Source: Terrimicrobium sacchariphilum (GTDB lineage: Bacteria > Verrucomicrobiota > Verrucomicrobiia > Chthoniobacterales > Terrimicrobiaceae). Taken from it: a DNA stretch of 64,000 nucleotides. The notes under the pieces are model-generated. The model searched no databases. It saw only the letters and a program-made list of their open reading frames with translations, and was not told where the DNA came from. The position numbers and the translations under genes were made by a program. Below, in pieces: positions 1-8,037 of this stretch. Position 1 is the first letter of the stretch, and the number at the start of each line of letters is the position of its first letter. The stretch is from contig NZ_BDCO01000002.1 of assembly GCF_001613545.1 (NCBI RefSeq), forward strand, positions 2,232,001 through 2,296,000, read 5' to 3'.

Positions 1-151
1 CTGCCGTCGGGATGATCCAGAGCGGGTAGTCGGTGGAGTCCAGACTGTAGGTGCCGCAGTCCTTGACCTCGTGGCCGAGTTCCTTCAGGTGGGCGATGAT
101 CTGTTCCTTGTACTTGAAGCCGGCGTGGTCGGATCCGATGGCGATTTTCAT
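1..151 (-). CDS. rpiB: ribose-5-phosphate isomerase B, N-terminal part (cut by window edge)
   Basis: Only the first 50 codons lie in the window; the gene continues past base 1. The protein begins MKIAIGSDHAGFKYKEQI, with the SDHAG sugar-phosphate binding motif (Asp8, His9) and the later GTYS...DYP segment of the RpiB/LacAB family. RpiB interconverts ribose-5-phosphate and ribulose-5-phosphate in the pentose phosphate pathway. The catalytic cysteine region is outside the window. The ATG overlaps the bioB stop in an ATGA arrangement, so translation is probably coupled to bioB. The N-terminus is highly typical, so the family is secure; RpiB versus a LacA/B-like relative cannot be separated from 50 residues. 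Confidence 0.9.
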   Translation of the reverse strand, partial: MKIAIGSDHAGFKYKEQIIAHLKELGHEVKDCGTYSLDSTDYPLWIIPTA

Positions 152-1113
152 ACGGGTTGGGGAAGGTCGGAGTAAGGGGCCTGGGGCGTAAGGTCGAGTT
201 CGCGGAGGAGTTCCATGTCGGCGTCGGCCGCAGGATTGGAAGCGGTGAGCAACTTGTCACCGTAGAAGATGGAGTTCGCCCCGGCGAAGAAGCAGAGCGC
301 CTGCGCTTCGCGGGTCAGCAGGGTGCGGCCGGCGGAGAGGCGTACCTTGGCCTTGGGCAGGACGATGCGCGTCGTGGCGATGAGGCGCACGATTTCAAAG
401 ATGTCGACCGACTTGGATTCCTCGAGCGGGGTGCCGCTCATCGGCATGAGACAGTTGATCGGCACGCTCTCGGGCGCGGGATCGAAGGAACACAGCACCT
501 CCAGCATCTTCAGGCGGTCGTCCTCCGACTCGCCCATGCCGATGATGCCGCCGCAGCACACGCTCAGGCCCGCGCGCTGCACGGCGCCGATGGTGTTAAG
601 GCGGTCGTCAAAGGTATGTGTGCTGACGATATTCGGGTAATGCTCGGGCGAGGTGTCGATGTTGTGATTGTACGCTGTGACACCGGCCTCACGGAGTTTG
701 CGGGCTTCGATGTCGCTGAGCTGGCCGAGGGTCACGCAGACCTCCATGCCGAGCTTGTTGACCTCGCGAATGGTATCGAGCATCTGGTCAAACTTCCGGT
801 CGCCATCGCGCACGCCCTTCCAGGCTGCGCCCATGCAGAAACGGGTGGAGCCATTGGCCTTGGCGCGCTCGGCGTAGGGCATGACCTCCTCGGTGGTCAT
901 GAGCTTCTCGGCCTTGACCCCGGTGGAGTACCGGGAACTCTGCGCGCAATACGAGCAGTCCTCGCTGCACCCGCCCGTCTTCACACTCAGCAGGGTGCAG
1001 AGCTGCATCTCGTTGTTCGGCCAGAATTCGGTGTGGACCCGACGGCTCGTTTCGATCAGTTGGAAAAAGGGCTGGGAGTAGATGCCCTTGAGGTCTGCGA
1101 AAGTCTTACTCAC
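148..1113 (-). CDS. bioB: biotin synthase
   Basis: Radical SAM enzyme of 321 aa that inserts sulfur into dethiobiotin in the last step of biotin synthesis. The SAM-cluster motif is visible as Cys49, Cys53 and Cys56 in GGCSEDCSYCAQSSRY. The following GAAWKG, YNHNIDTSPE and GGIIGMGE blocks match BioB, and the length is normal. The start codon is GTG (1111-1113) and it overlaps the xseA stop as GTGA. The stop overlaps rpiB as ATGA, so bioB sits in the middle of a translationally coupled operon. No other biotin gene is nearby. Confidence 0.96.
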   Translation of the reverse strand: MSKTFADLKGIYSQPFFQLIETSRRVHTEFWPNNEMQLCTLLSVKTGGCSEDCSYCAQSSRYSTGVKAEKLMTTEEVMPYAERAKANGSTRFCMGAAWKGVRDGDRKFDQMLDTIREVNKLGMEVCVTLGQLSDIEARKLREAGVTAYNHNIDTSPEHYPNIVSTHTFDDRLNTIGAVQRAGLSVCCGGIIGMGESEDDRLKMLEVLCSFDPAPESVPINCLMPMSGTPLEESKSVDIFEIVRLIATTRIVLPKAKVRLSAGRTLLTREAQALCFFAGANSIFYGDKLLTASNPAADADMELLRELDLTPQAPYSDLPQPV

Positions 1114-2690
1114 GTGGACGGTCTTTCTATCCGCCCCGGTGGCGGCGCGTCAACGCTGCGCGCTTCGGATTCCACCTCGCCGTCCAGGAAACGGGTGCGC
1201 AATGTTGCGCCGGGTGAAACGCCTGCCGCTCGCGTGACCGGCTTGCCGGAGGCATCGAGGGTGATGGTGTAGCCCCGCTGCAGAGTTCCCTCGGGACTCA
1301 GGGCGGAAAGGATTCCCCGGGTATGCTCCAGCCGGGCGTGGCGATTTTCCATCTCGCGCAAGATGCTTTCTTCGAGACGGTTGCCGAACCAGGTGAGCGA
1401 CTGGCGGGCTTGGGCCAGTTTGTTCTCGGGCGACTGGTTTTGCAGGCGGAGGGAGAGGTTTTTCAGCAGATGGCTCGGGCGTTCCCAAGCTTCAGTTGCC
1501 CGGCGCTCGATGATCTCGGCCATCCGGTCGGTTGTCTGGCGGAGTTCCGCGACCCGGCGCTCCGGCTCGCGCAGCGCGGCACTGGAGGCAAGAGCCCTGA
1601 CCTGGGCGGTAAGCAGGTCAAAACGAGCCTCCATCGTGCGGTGCAAACGGGCTGCCTGCTGGCGGAGGCTGGAGAGCACCTCGACCCGATCAGCCGCGAG
1701 GATTTCCGCCGCCGCACTCGGTGTCGGCGCGCGCAGGTCGGCAACAAAGTCCGCAATGGTGAAGTCAATCTCGTGGCCTACTGCGCTGACCACCGGCACG
1801 CTCGCGTCGGCAATGGCTCTGGCGACCACCTCCTCGTTGAATTCCCACAAGTCTTCAATACTGCCGCCGCCGCGCGTGACCACGATCACCTCGACGGGCG
1901 GGAGGTGGTACTTTTCCGGCTCGGAGAATTCCCGCACCGCCTGGGCGATCTCGCGGGAGGCTCCCGCGCCCTGGACGCGCACGGGGTTGATGATGACCTC
2001 TATGCCGGGATGGCGGCGGTGGAGGACGTTGAGAAAATCTTTCAACGCCGCACCCGTGGGCGACGTCACGACGCCGACGACCTTCGGGAAGCGCGGCAGT
2101 GTGCGCTTGCGGTCAGGCTCGAAAAGACCCTCGGCGGCGAGCTTCGCCTTGAGGGCTTCAAACTTTGCCTGGAGCAAACCCTCGCCCTTGTTGCGCACGA
2201 TGCGCACGACGAGTTGATACTGGCCACGGGCTTCGTAGACCGTGACCTGGCCAAAGACCTGCACGCACTGGCCGTCCGTCAGGTTGACCCCGCGCAGTTG
2301 CGAGGCCTGTCCGGCGAAGAGGACGCAGGAGAGCTGGCTGCCTGCGTCCTTCAGGGTGAAATACTGGTGCCCGGACGATTGCTTGCGGAGGTTGGAAATC
2401 TCGCCCTCCACCCAGAGCTCACCGACGTGGTCCTCGATGAGGCCGCGAATCGAGCGCGTTAACTGGCTGACGCTCAAGACGACCGGTTCCTTCGGAGCGG
2501 GCGGCTCGGGATCGGGCTGCGGCGGCGCAGTCAGATCGAGTGTGACTGGCGCGGCTGGTTTGGACTCAGTCGCTTCCTTAGCTTTTGGCTTGGGCGTCTT
2601 CGCGGGCGCGGGCTTGGGAGGCTCGGCGGAGCCAAAGAGGTCCAGTTGCGGCTGCACGCCTGAGTATGGCCCAATTCCGAGCCATGGCAA
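1110..2690 (-). CDS. xseA: exodeoxyribonuclease VII large subunit
   Basis: Catalytic subunit of exonuclease VII, which degrades single-stranded DNA; its small partner XseB is encoded far away at 23451-23702. After a Pro/Ala/Lys-rich low-complexity N-terminus (about residues 12-70) comes the OB-fold (LSVSQLTRSIRGLIED...LWVEGEISNL), then the core with GVVTSPTGAA, RGGGSIEDLW and SAVGHEIDFTI. At 526 aa it is longer than the usual 400-450 because of the N-terminal linker and a long helical C-terminus. The longest frame begins with TTG at 2690, four bases after the upstream stop; a GTG at 2657 (giving MQPQLDLFGS) is an alternative. No ATG start is available. Confidence 0.95.
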   Translation of the reverse strand: MPWLGIGPYSGVQPQLDLFGSAEPPKPAPAKTPKPKAKEATESKPAAPVTLDLTAPPQPDPEPPAPKEPVVLSVSQLTRSIRGLIEDHVGELWVEGEISNLRKQSSGHQYFTLKDAGSQLSCVLFAGQASQLRGVNLTDGQCVQVFGQVTVYEARGQYQLVVRIVRNKGEGLLQAKFEALKAKLAAEGLFEPDRKRTLPRFPKVVGVVTSPTGAALKDFLNVLHRRHPGIEVIINPVRVQGAGASREIAQAVREFSEPEKYHLPPVEVIVVTRGGGSIEDLWEFNEEVVARAIADASVPVVSAVGHEIDFTIADFVADLRAPTPSAAAEILAADRVEVLSSLRQQAARLHRTMEARFDLLTAQVRALASSAALREPERRVAELRQTTDRMAEIIERRATEAWERPSHLLKNLSLRLQNQSPENKLAQARQSLTWFGNRLEESILREMENRHARLEHTRGILSALSPEGTLQRGYTITLDASGKPVTRAAGVSPGATLRTRFLDGEVESEARSVDAPPPGRIERPST

Positions 2691-2693
2691 ACC

Positions 2694-3230
2694 TCAGTCT
2701 TTCACGCCGAGCTTTTCGCTGTAGCCCTCTTTGAGTTTGAGAAAGTTCTCCCAGAAGGGCTGGGGTTCGATTCCCTCCAGGCGGGCCGAGAGGATATCGA
2801 GGTGCAACTGCCAGCCGGACGAGACGTAGAGATTTGTCGTCGGATCGAGCTTACGGTGGATGAGTTCCAGCCGGGTGCCATCTGCCACCGGCGTCAGATG
2901 AAAGCTCACCTCGGACGTTTCATTCCAGGTGAAAGCCAGCAGATGCGGCGGATCGCATTGCGTGACGACGCCCTCCTTGTCCGCGCCCTCATAATGCACG
3001 TCGCGGAAATCCTCCGGCGGTTCCTCGTTGGGCGAGATATTTTTATGCAGGAAGTGGAGATGGACCTTGCCGCCGACGCGGAGTTCCATTTCGCCGCTGG
3101 CGAGCCAGGTGGCGCGTTTGTCGGATTCCGTGACGTAGGCCCAGACGCGCTCGATGGGAGCGGGGAGGGTGCGGGTGAAGCGGACTGTTCCGGGGGTGGT
3201 GTGGTCGCCGTTGAGTTCGATGTTGCTCAT
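2694..3230 (-). CDS. SRPBCC (AHSA1-type) domain protein
   Basis: A 178-aa START/Bet v1-fold protein of the activator-of-Hsp90 ATPase-like group: TVRFTRTLPAPIERVWAYVTE at the start, then HYEGADKEG, FTWNE and SGWQLHLDIL. Such proteins bind small hydrophobic ligands, and in bacteria they are often encoded directly behind an ArsR-type repressor, as here. The ATG at 3228-3230 overlaps the ArsR stop as ATGA; it was preferred over the longer frame because homologous sequence begins there. The ligand is unknown. Confidence 0.88.
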   Translation of the reverse strand: MSNIELNGDHTTPGTVRFTRTLPAPIERVWAYVTESDKRATWLASGEMELRVGGKVHLHFLHKNISPNEEPPEDFRDVHYEGADKEGVVTQCDPPHLLAFTWNETSEVSFHLTPVADGTRLELIHRKLDPTTNLYVSSGWQLHLDILSARLEGIEPQPFWENFLKLKEGYSEKLGVKD

Positions 3231-3535
3231 GGTGTGGAGTTTTTGCGGAGTTCCTGTTCCAGCGCATCCAGGCGGCCTTCCCAGAAGGTTCGCATGCGCT
3301 TTGTCCACGCCTCGATCTCCGCCAGCCCTTCCGGGTTGAGGGATTGGATGCGCTTCTGGCCTTCCGCGCGCACCTTCACCAGTCTGGCCTCGCGCAGCAC
3401 CTTCAGGTGCTGGGAGATGGCTGGCGCGGTGAGCGAAAAGGCCTTCACGATCTCCCCGGCAGTCAGTTCCCGCAGCGCCAGCATCTCAATGATCTGGCGG
3501 CGAGTCGGATCTCCCAGGGCGGTCAGTGGTGACAT
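3227..3535 (-). CDS. ArsR-family transcriptional regulator
   Basis: A 102-aa winged-helix protein. It starts at the conserved LTALGDPTRRQIIEML, followed by the recognition helix region LTAPAISQHLKVLREARLV and a wing (VRAEGQKRIQSLN). No clear metal-binding cysteine set is visible, so this is the SdpR/YgaV-like subgroup often paired with SRPBCC proteins rather than a metal sensor. It is the first gene of the coupled run arsR-SRPBCC-xseA-bioB-rpiB. A perfect inverted repeat lies just upstream of the start, so autoregulation is likely. Confidence 0.92.
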   Translation of the reverse strand: MSPLTALGDPTRRQIIEMLALRELTAGEIVKAFSLTAPAISQHLKVLREARLVKVRAEGQKRIQSLNPEGLAEIEAWTKRMRTFWEGRLDALEQELRKNSTP

Positions 3536-3546
3536 GCGAGATATAT

Positions 3547-3562
3547 TTAAGTATAAACTTAA
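3547..3562. promoter_or_regulatory. ArsR operator-like inverted repeat
   Basis: TTAAGTATAAACTTAA is a perfect 6-4-6 inverted repeat in an AT-rich patch, 11 bp upstream of the arsR start codon. Position and symmetry suit autorepression by the ArsR dimer. Binding is inferred, not shown. Confidence 0.6.
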
Positions 3563-3603
3563 TTAAATAAAGACGAAAATACGGTATCGAGAAAAACAAC
3601 CGG

Positions 3604-4245
3604 CTAGCGGACCGAGTAGCCAAAGACCGCCACGGCGTGGCAAACGGTCCCGCCGAGGACGAAGAGATGCCAGATGAAATGGGCGTAAGGACGGTGCTTG
3701 GCGGCGTAAAAGACGATGCCGCCCGAATAGAAAAATCCCCCGGCGAGAATCCACGCGATGCCGGGCATGGCCATGCCGATGGCGAACGGCTTGGCCCAAA
3801 GCAGGCCGATCCAGGCGACGAGGAGATAGATGACATTGGAGATCTTGCCGAACCGCAGGGAGCCCGAGACCTTCATCGCAATACCGAGTGCGGCGAGAAC
3901 CCACTCCAGCCCGAAAAGCCAATACCCGCCATGCTCGCGCAGAGGCCCAAGGGTGATCGGCGTGTACGTTCCCGCGATGAGGATAAAGATCGCCGAGTGG
4001 TCGAGCAGCCGCACCTTCCGGCGCAATTCCCCTGGCGGGAGCGCGTGGTAAAGGGTGGAACTGGTGTAAAGCAGCAGCACCGAGCAGTAGAAGACCCACG
4101 CCCCGATCGCACCATAAACCGACACGCGCGAGACGACGCCAAGCAGCGCAGGCAGGCAAGCCAGCGCCATCAGCACGCCAATTGCCGCGCTGGCGGTATT
4201 GGCAAAGCGTTCCGCCTGAGATTCCGGTCGTTCCTGTGCGCTCAT
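3604..4245 (-). CDS. HlyIII/AdipoR (PAQR) family membrane protein
   Basis: A 213-aa seven-helix membrane protein of the hemolysin III/PAQR family. The family metal-site motifs are visible: SSTLYHA near residue 62, LDHSAIF near residue 85, and the C-terminal RPYAHFIWHL histidine pair. Bacterial members are integral membrane proteins linked to lipid homeostasis; the name hemolysin III reflects one early report and is not a secure function. It lies 63 bp downstream of the kinase gene on the same strand and may be co-transcribed with it. Confidence 0.92.
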   Translation of the reverse strand: MSAQERPESQAERFANTASAAIGVLMALACLPALLGVVSRVSVYGAIGAWVFYCSVLLLYTSSTLYHALPPGELRRKVRLLDHSAIFILIAGTYTPITLGPLREHGGYWLFGLEWVLAALGIAMKVSGSLRFGKISNVIYLLVAWIGLLWAKPFAIGMAMPGIAWILAGGFFYSGGIVFYAAKHRPYAHFIWHLFVLGGTVCHAVAVFGYSVR

Positions 4246-4308
4246 GTGGGCAAGCCCACACTGTGCGCGTCTTCCGCAAACGCGGCAACGTCATTCCGGC
4301 GCGCGGGT

Positions 4309-6954
4309 TTATCCTGCGATCCGAATGGCGGCGGTGATGCCGACGACGAGGGCAATGATCGCGACCAAGGCGCCGACCGCGATCTTCCAGCCGAGATCCT
4401 TGTCGGCCTCGGCTTGTTCCAGCCGGAATTTTTTGTCGACAGGAGTCTCGTCGCTCCACGCATTTTCCCACGAGTTCGCCCGAACGACGAAGCAGTCGGC
4501 GAGGATGTCGTGCAGCGCCTGTTTCTTGCGCGTAAATGCAGCCATGAGAAAACCTCCGAGAAGCGGAATGAAGGAGAGGATCTTTGCGAGATTGCGGCCG
4601 ATGGCATTCGGTATGGTCACACGCCCGCCGCGTTTGTTGATTACCCGCACACCCATGCACATCTTTCCGATGGAGCCCTGGTATCGACTGCTCTCCATCA
4701 GAATCCAGTAGATCAACAGAGCCATCGCTGTGAGGTTTGTGTTGCTGGCTGGCGGGATGCGTGCTCCGGTCTGGGGATCGATCCGGATGCGATCGTTCTT
4801 CGTATGGGAGGGATCGGATGGGATTGGCTCCTTGTAATAATAATGCCACCGGCCGAGTACAATCGTCTCAATGACCCTCGCGTTGGGGGCGATCTTTTGA
4901 TCTTCGTAGGAGCGTTCTGAAGTGAAGAGGCCGAACGGTGTCTCTACCATGGCGGAGCCTGGCGAGATGAGGGCCAGCACGACAATGATCGGGAAGATCG
5001 CAAACTGGACCAGATAGCAATCGATGACCAATGCGACGAGGCGGCGCATGAAGCCTGCAAAGAGATCGCTTCCCGAGGTGGTACGAGGAGGGCGGGAGAT
5101 CGCCGGGCTGTTTCGCTGGGTGATCGGGCGGATGATATATCCGACCGCGAGCCACTCGCCCTTGGACTGGCGGCCGAAGGTGACGGTTTCAAGAGCTGCG
5201 GGCAGCCCCTCGAAGGAAGCTTCAAACTGCACCTCCCGCCACTGCCCGGCGAGGCGGGCTTTCTCCGAGATCATTTTGCGGTCGAGCAGTTTGCCCAGCG
5301 GACCTCGAATGCTCTCAAGGCGTGAAACCCACTCCTCCCTCGGCACCCTCGTACGGAAGTACGGCGCTGCATTTTCCCAGCTCTGCACATAGCCACCCGT
5401 GTCGATCAGGGAAAGCCATAGCCTCATGCTGGAGAGACATGAGGAAGGGGCGGCGGGAGGCGGACTCTCGGCGCGGTTTTGTCGTTTTGCCCAATGGGTC
5501 ACACCGAGAAACACGGCGAGAAAAGGCAGCCAGATTACCGTGCTGCCAAAGACCAGCCACGGCTGGATCTGGGTAAATAGCTGGCGGAGCATTGCCGAAT
5601 CGTGATGGCTGCTGTCGAAGATGTGTACGCCGAGAGCTTGGCCTCCAAGCGCGAGATATCCGATGGCCAGGCCGCCGACCGCGAAGGGGGCGCAGGCGAA
5701 CCCGCCGAAGGCGATGATCAGGGCGATCGTCATTCCGCCGCAGGCGACGATGCCCGCAGCCAATCCGCCTATAGCCAGCACGCCTCCGGCGACTCCTCCG
5801 ACTGCGATGACGCCGTAAGCCGCTCCGCCGATGGCCAATACGCCTGAAGCGGTATCGCCCATGGCGATGATCCCGCGGGCATGACGCGGTCTGCCGGTTT
5901 GGGGATCGATTCCGGAAGTCACATGCACCAGCGGCCAGCCGAAGAGCGTGCGTCGGGATTTGTACTCCCAACCGTGGTTTTGCGCAGGAGGATTTGGGGT
6001 TGGAATTACCTGATCCCTCTCGAGGGATTCGAGCTGGGTTTTGATCTGGCTCGCCTGTCCGTAGCGGAGGTCAGGGCTGCGCTCCAGAGCGCGAAGCACG
6101 ATTTCGTCGAGGCGCACGTCGATCTGCACTTTCCTCGATGGCGGCTCGATGGTTTTGCCCGGCAGTTCGCCGGTGAGCATCTGGTAAAACACCACCCCGA
6201 GCGCGTAGATGTCGGCACGATGGTCGACCTCGCCCGGAGCCTCGATCTGCTCCGGTGGCATGTAGGACGGCGTGCCCATCACCCTGGCGTCGGTCGAGAG
6301 GTTGAGCAGGTCGGCAGGATCGGCCGCGCTGCCGATGATCCGGGCCAGCCCGAAGTCCGCCACCTTCACCTGTCCCCGGCGGTCGATGAGGATATTCTCC
6401 GGCTTGATGTCCCGATGAACTATCCCGTGATCGTGCGCATACTGTAGCGCGTCGCAAATCTGCGGCACCACCGCCAGCGCCTCCCGGGTCGAGATGCGGC
6501 CATTGGCGGTCAGTTGCCGGAGGTTCACCCCATCGACGAACTCCATCAGGAAATAATAGAGCCCATCCGCGCGGCCGAACTCGTAAAGGGTGACGATGTT
6601 CGGATGATTGAGCTTGGCCAGGGCGCGCGCTTCGCGCGTGAAGCGTTCGGCAAAGGCCGCGTCCTGCCCGATGTCGGGAGGGAGAATCTTCAGAGCGACG
6701 AGACGGTCGAGTTCCCGCTGGCGCACTTTGTAAACCGCCCCCATGCCGCCTTGGCCGATGAATTCCAGGATTTCCAGCGCGGGAAACTTGACTCCGAGTT
6801 CGTCGATGGGCGGGGCCTGGAACGCATGAGGCCTTTCATCGCTTCCGGTGGCGGTCGCGAAGGCGGCCTTCATCAGGCAGGCGGGGCAAAGGCCCTTGGG
6901 CGCGTCCTCGGTCTGAGCAGTCCCACAACTGGGGCAGGTGCTTGGGGAATCCAT
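4309..6954 (-). CDS. multidomain membrane Ser/Thr protein kinase with DUF4019 and RDD domains
   Basis: 881 aa. The N-terminus carries a zinc ribbon (CPSC at residue 7, CPAC at residue 23). A complete Hanks-type kinase domain follows at about 60-312: glycine loop GQGGMGAVY, Lys89 in VALKI, HRDIKPEN with Asp182, and DFG at 200-202. Residues 361-440 form about eight decapeptide repeats of the type GVLAIGGxAx. Next come a transmembrane helix (468-487), a DUF4019-like domain (about 507-610), an RDD membrane domain (about 628-840) and a last helix (855-880). All catalytic residues are present, so activity is expected. It lies 49 bp behind a sigma-factor gene, a pairing common in Planctomycetota and Verrucomicrobiota. 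The signal and substrates are unknown. Confidence 0.93.
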   Translation of the reverse strand: MDSPSTCPSCGTAQTEDAPKGLCPACLMKAAFATATGSDERPHAFQAPPIDELGVKFPALEILEFIGQGGMGAVYKVRQRELDRLVALKILPPDIGQDAAFAERFTREARALAKLNHPNIVTLYEFGRADGLYYFLMEFVDGVNLRQLTANGRISTREALAVVPQICDALQYAHDHGIVHRDIKPENILIDRRGQVKVADFGLARIIGSAADPADLLNLSTDARVMGTPSYMPPEQIEAPGEVDHRADIYALGVVFYQMLTGELPGKTIEPPSRKVQIDVRLDEIVLRALERSPDLRYGQASQIKTQLESLERDQVIPTPNPPAQNHGWEYKSRRTLFGWPLVHVTSGIDPQTGRPRHARGIIAMGDTASGVLAIGGAAYGVIAVGGVAGGVLAIGGLAAGIVACGGMTIALIIAFGGFACAPFAVGGLAIGYLALGGQALGVHIFDSSHHDSAMLRQLFTQIQPWLVFGSTVIWLPFLAVFLGVTHWAKRQNRAESPPPAAPSSCLSSMRLWLSLIDTGGYVQSWENAAPYFRTRVPREEWVSRLESIRGPLGKLLDRKMISEKARLAGQWREVQFEASFEGLPAALETVTFGRQSKGEWLAVGYIIRPITQRNSPAISRPPRTTSGSDLFAGFMRRLVALVIDCYLVQFAIFPIIVVLALISPGSAMVETPFGLFTSERSYEDQKIAPNARVIETIVLGRWHYYYKEPIPSDPSHTKNDRIRIDPQTGARIPPASNTNLTAMALLIYWILMESSRYQGSIGKMCMGVRVINKRGGRVTIPNAIGRNLAKILSFIPLLGGFLMAAFTRKKQALHDILADCFVVRANSWENAWSDETPVDKKFRLEQAEADKDLGWKIAVGALVAIIALVVGITAAIRIAG
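5635..5874 (-). repeat. decapeptide repeat region inside the kinase
   Basis: Codes for residues 361-440 of the kinase: about eight consecutive ten-residue units with consensus G(V/I)(L/I)A(I/V)GG(x)A(x). The first five are in perfect register, and a one-residue slip follows the fifth. Regular Gly-Gly spacing suggests either a small beta-solenoid or packed short hairpins next to the membrane. Confidence 0.75.
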
Positions 6955-6988
6955 GGTGTCTGCTCGGTACTTCAGAATTTCCCGCCGA

Positions 6989-6997
6989 TTGTTACAG
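6989..6997 (-). promoter_or_regulatory. CTGTAACAA motif upstream of the kinase
   Basis: On the minus strand CTGTAACAA ends 35 bp before the kinase start, in the 49-bp gap after the sigma gene. The identical nonamer lies at a similar distance before the sigma gene (7773-7781). It may be the -35 element read by this ECF-like sigma factor; no shared -10 was recognised. Confidence 0.35.
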
Positions 6998-7003
6998 GCA
7001 TTC

Positions 7004-7744
7004 CTACGCTCCTGACAAAACCTGAAAGAGGTGGCGCAGTTCTTCGTCGACCTCGTCCTCTGAGCCGACGGTTTCAGCGACCTCGGAGCGAATGAGCTGG
7101 CGGTAACGCTGGCGCAGGCGATGGACAGCCACGCGCGCCGCTCCTTCGGAGATACCGAGCTGGCTGGCGGTGGCGGCGTAGTCGATCTCTCCGCGTCCGC
7201 TCGTCAGCAACGGTCGGAGAATGTCGGCCCAGGCGGTTTTTCCTTCGCGGGAAAGATCGTCCTCGAGACGGCACAGAACATTCTCCAGCAAGGCGAGCGC
7301 CCAGTTGCGCTCATACAGGATATCGGGAGATGCGGTGTGGGCAGGTTCCCGGGAAAACCGAGTCTCCGCGGACTCTTCATCCAGGGAGAGGATGGGAAGA
7401 TGACCGCCGCGTTTCTGGGCGTGAGCGCGATGCCACTCATTGGCCAGAAAGCGCTTCATCGCCGTCAGCAAAAACGTGCGGAACCTGCCGCGCGTGCGAT
7501 CAGCCGATGCGACCCATTCACCCTCCAGCAATCGGAGGAAGAACTCCTGGGTCAAATCCTCGGCGTCGTCGGGAGAATGGCCGGTGCGCCGGGCAAAGGA
7601 GTAAAGCGGATACCAATAAATCTGACAGAGGTGCGAAAGGGCATGATGCGCCTCGGTGGCAGCGCCGGTTCCGGCCTTGACCACGAGCGACCAGCGGGTG
7701 GTCGCGAAGCAGCCGTGTCCGTCAGATGTCTTGGGAGCGTTCAA
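7004..7744 (-). CDS. ECF-like RNA polymerase sigma factor (kinase-linked PVC type)
   Basis: A 246-aa sigma-70 family protein. The N-terminal FATTRWSLV segment and the region 2 block YPLYSFARRTGHSPDDAEDL are typical of the large ECF groups of Planctomycetota and Verrucomicrobiota. Region 4 is LGISEGAARVAVHRLRQRYRQLIRSEV. The start is TTG at 7742-7744; no in-frame ATG precedes the conserved FATTRW. The kinase gene follows after 49 bp on the same strand, suggesting that kinase signalling controls this sigma factor in place of a classical anti-sigma factor. No anti-sigma gene is seen nearby. Confidence 0.92.
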   Translation of the reverse strand: MNAPKTSDGHGCFATTRWSLVVKAGTGAATEAHHALSHLCQIYWYPLYSFARRTGHSPDDAEDLTQEFFLRLLEGEWVASADRTRGRFRTFLLTAMKRFLANEWHRAHAQKRGGHLPILSLDEESAETRFSREPAHTASPDILYERNWALALLENVLCRLEDDLSREGKTAWADILRPLLTSGRGEIDYAATASQLGISEGAARVAVHRLRQRYRQLIRSEVAETVGSEDEVDEELRHLFQVLSGA

Positions 7745-7772
7745 TACCGGGAGATTACGGAAACGGGCGCAT

Positions 7773-7781
7773 TTGTTACAG
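7773..7781 (-). promoter_or_regulatory. CTGTAACAA motif upstream of the sigma factor
   Basis: Minus-strand CTGTAACAA 28 bp before the TTG start of the sigma gene, identical to the copy before the kinase gene. Consistent with an autoregulated ECF promoter element, but supported by only two copies. Confidence 0.35.
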
Positions 7782-7834
7782 CCAGGACCGTATTCAGTTC
7801 TCTCCGGGACGCTCGGGAGTCCGCTGCTCCTCGC

Positions 7835-7993
7835 CTAGCTGCGGGCCAGTTGCTCGCGGAGGCGGCGGATCTGGACGAGAAAATCGGCTTCGTCGCGGGT
7901 CAGGCGGGAACCGGGCAGGGCGAGCTCCATCTGCTGGTAAACCGGGCGGGACTTGCGGGTCATCTGCGAGAAGAAGGACTGGATGTTTTTCAT
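7835..7993 (-). CDS. small 52-aa protein divergent from WYL regulator
   Basis: A short frame starting at ATG 7991-7993 encodes a charged protein (MKNIQSFFSQMTRKSRPVYQ...LTRDEADFLVQIRRLREQL) with no signal peptide or membrane helix; the C-terminal 25 residues look helical. Codon use is GC-rich at third positions like the neighbours. It is transcribed divergently from the WYL regulator with a palindromic site between them, which supports it being a real, co-controlled gene. No clear ribosome site was seen. I do not recognise the family. Confidence 0.5.
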   Translation of the reverse strand: MKNIQSFFSQMTRKSRPVYQQMELALPGSRLTRDEADFLVQIRRLREQLARS

Positions 7994-8020
7994 AACGCAG
8001 TTGACTTTGCCGCAGGGGGT

Positions 8021-8037
8021 CGGACATACCATGTCCG
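8021..8037. promoter_or_regulatory. perfect palindrome (operator-like) before the WYL regulator
   Basis: CGGACATACCATGTCCG: two perfect 7-bp arms around ACC, ending one base before the WYL regulator ATG (8038). A TTGACT (8001-8006) could be a -35 with the -10 inside the palindrome, so a bound dimer would block the regulator gene's own promoter. It lies 28 bp upstream of the divergent 52-aa gene. Confidence 0.6.
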
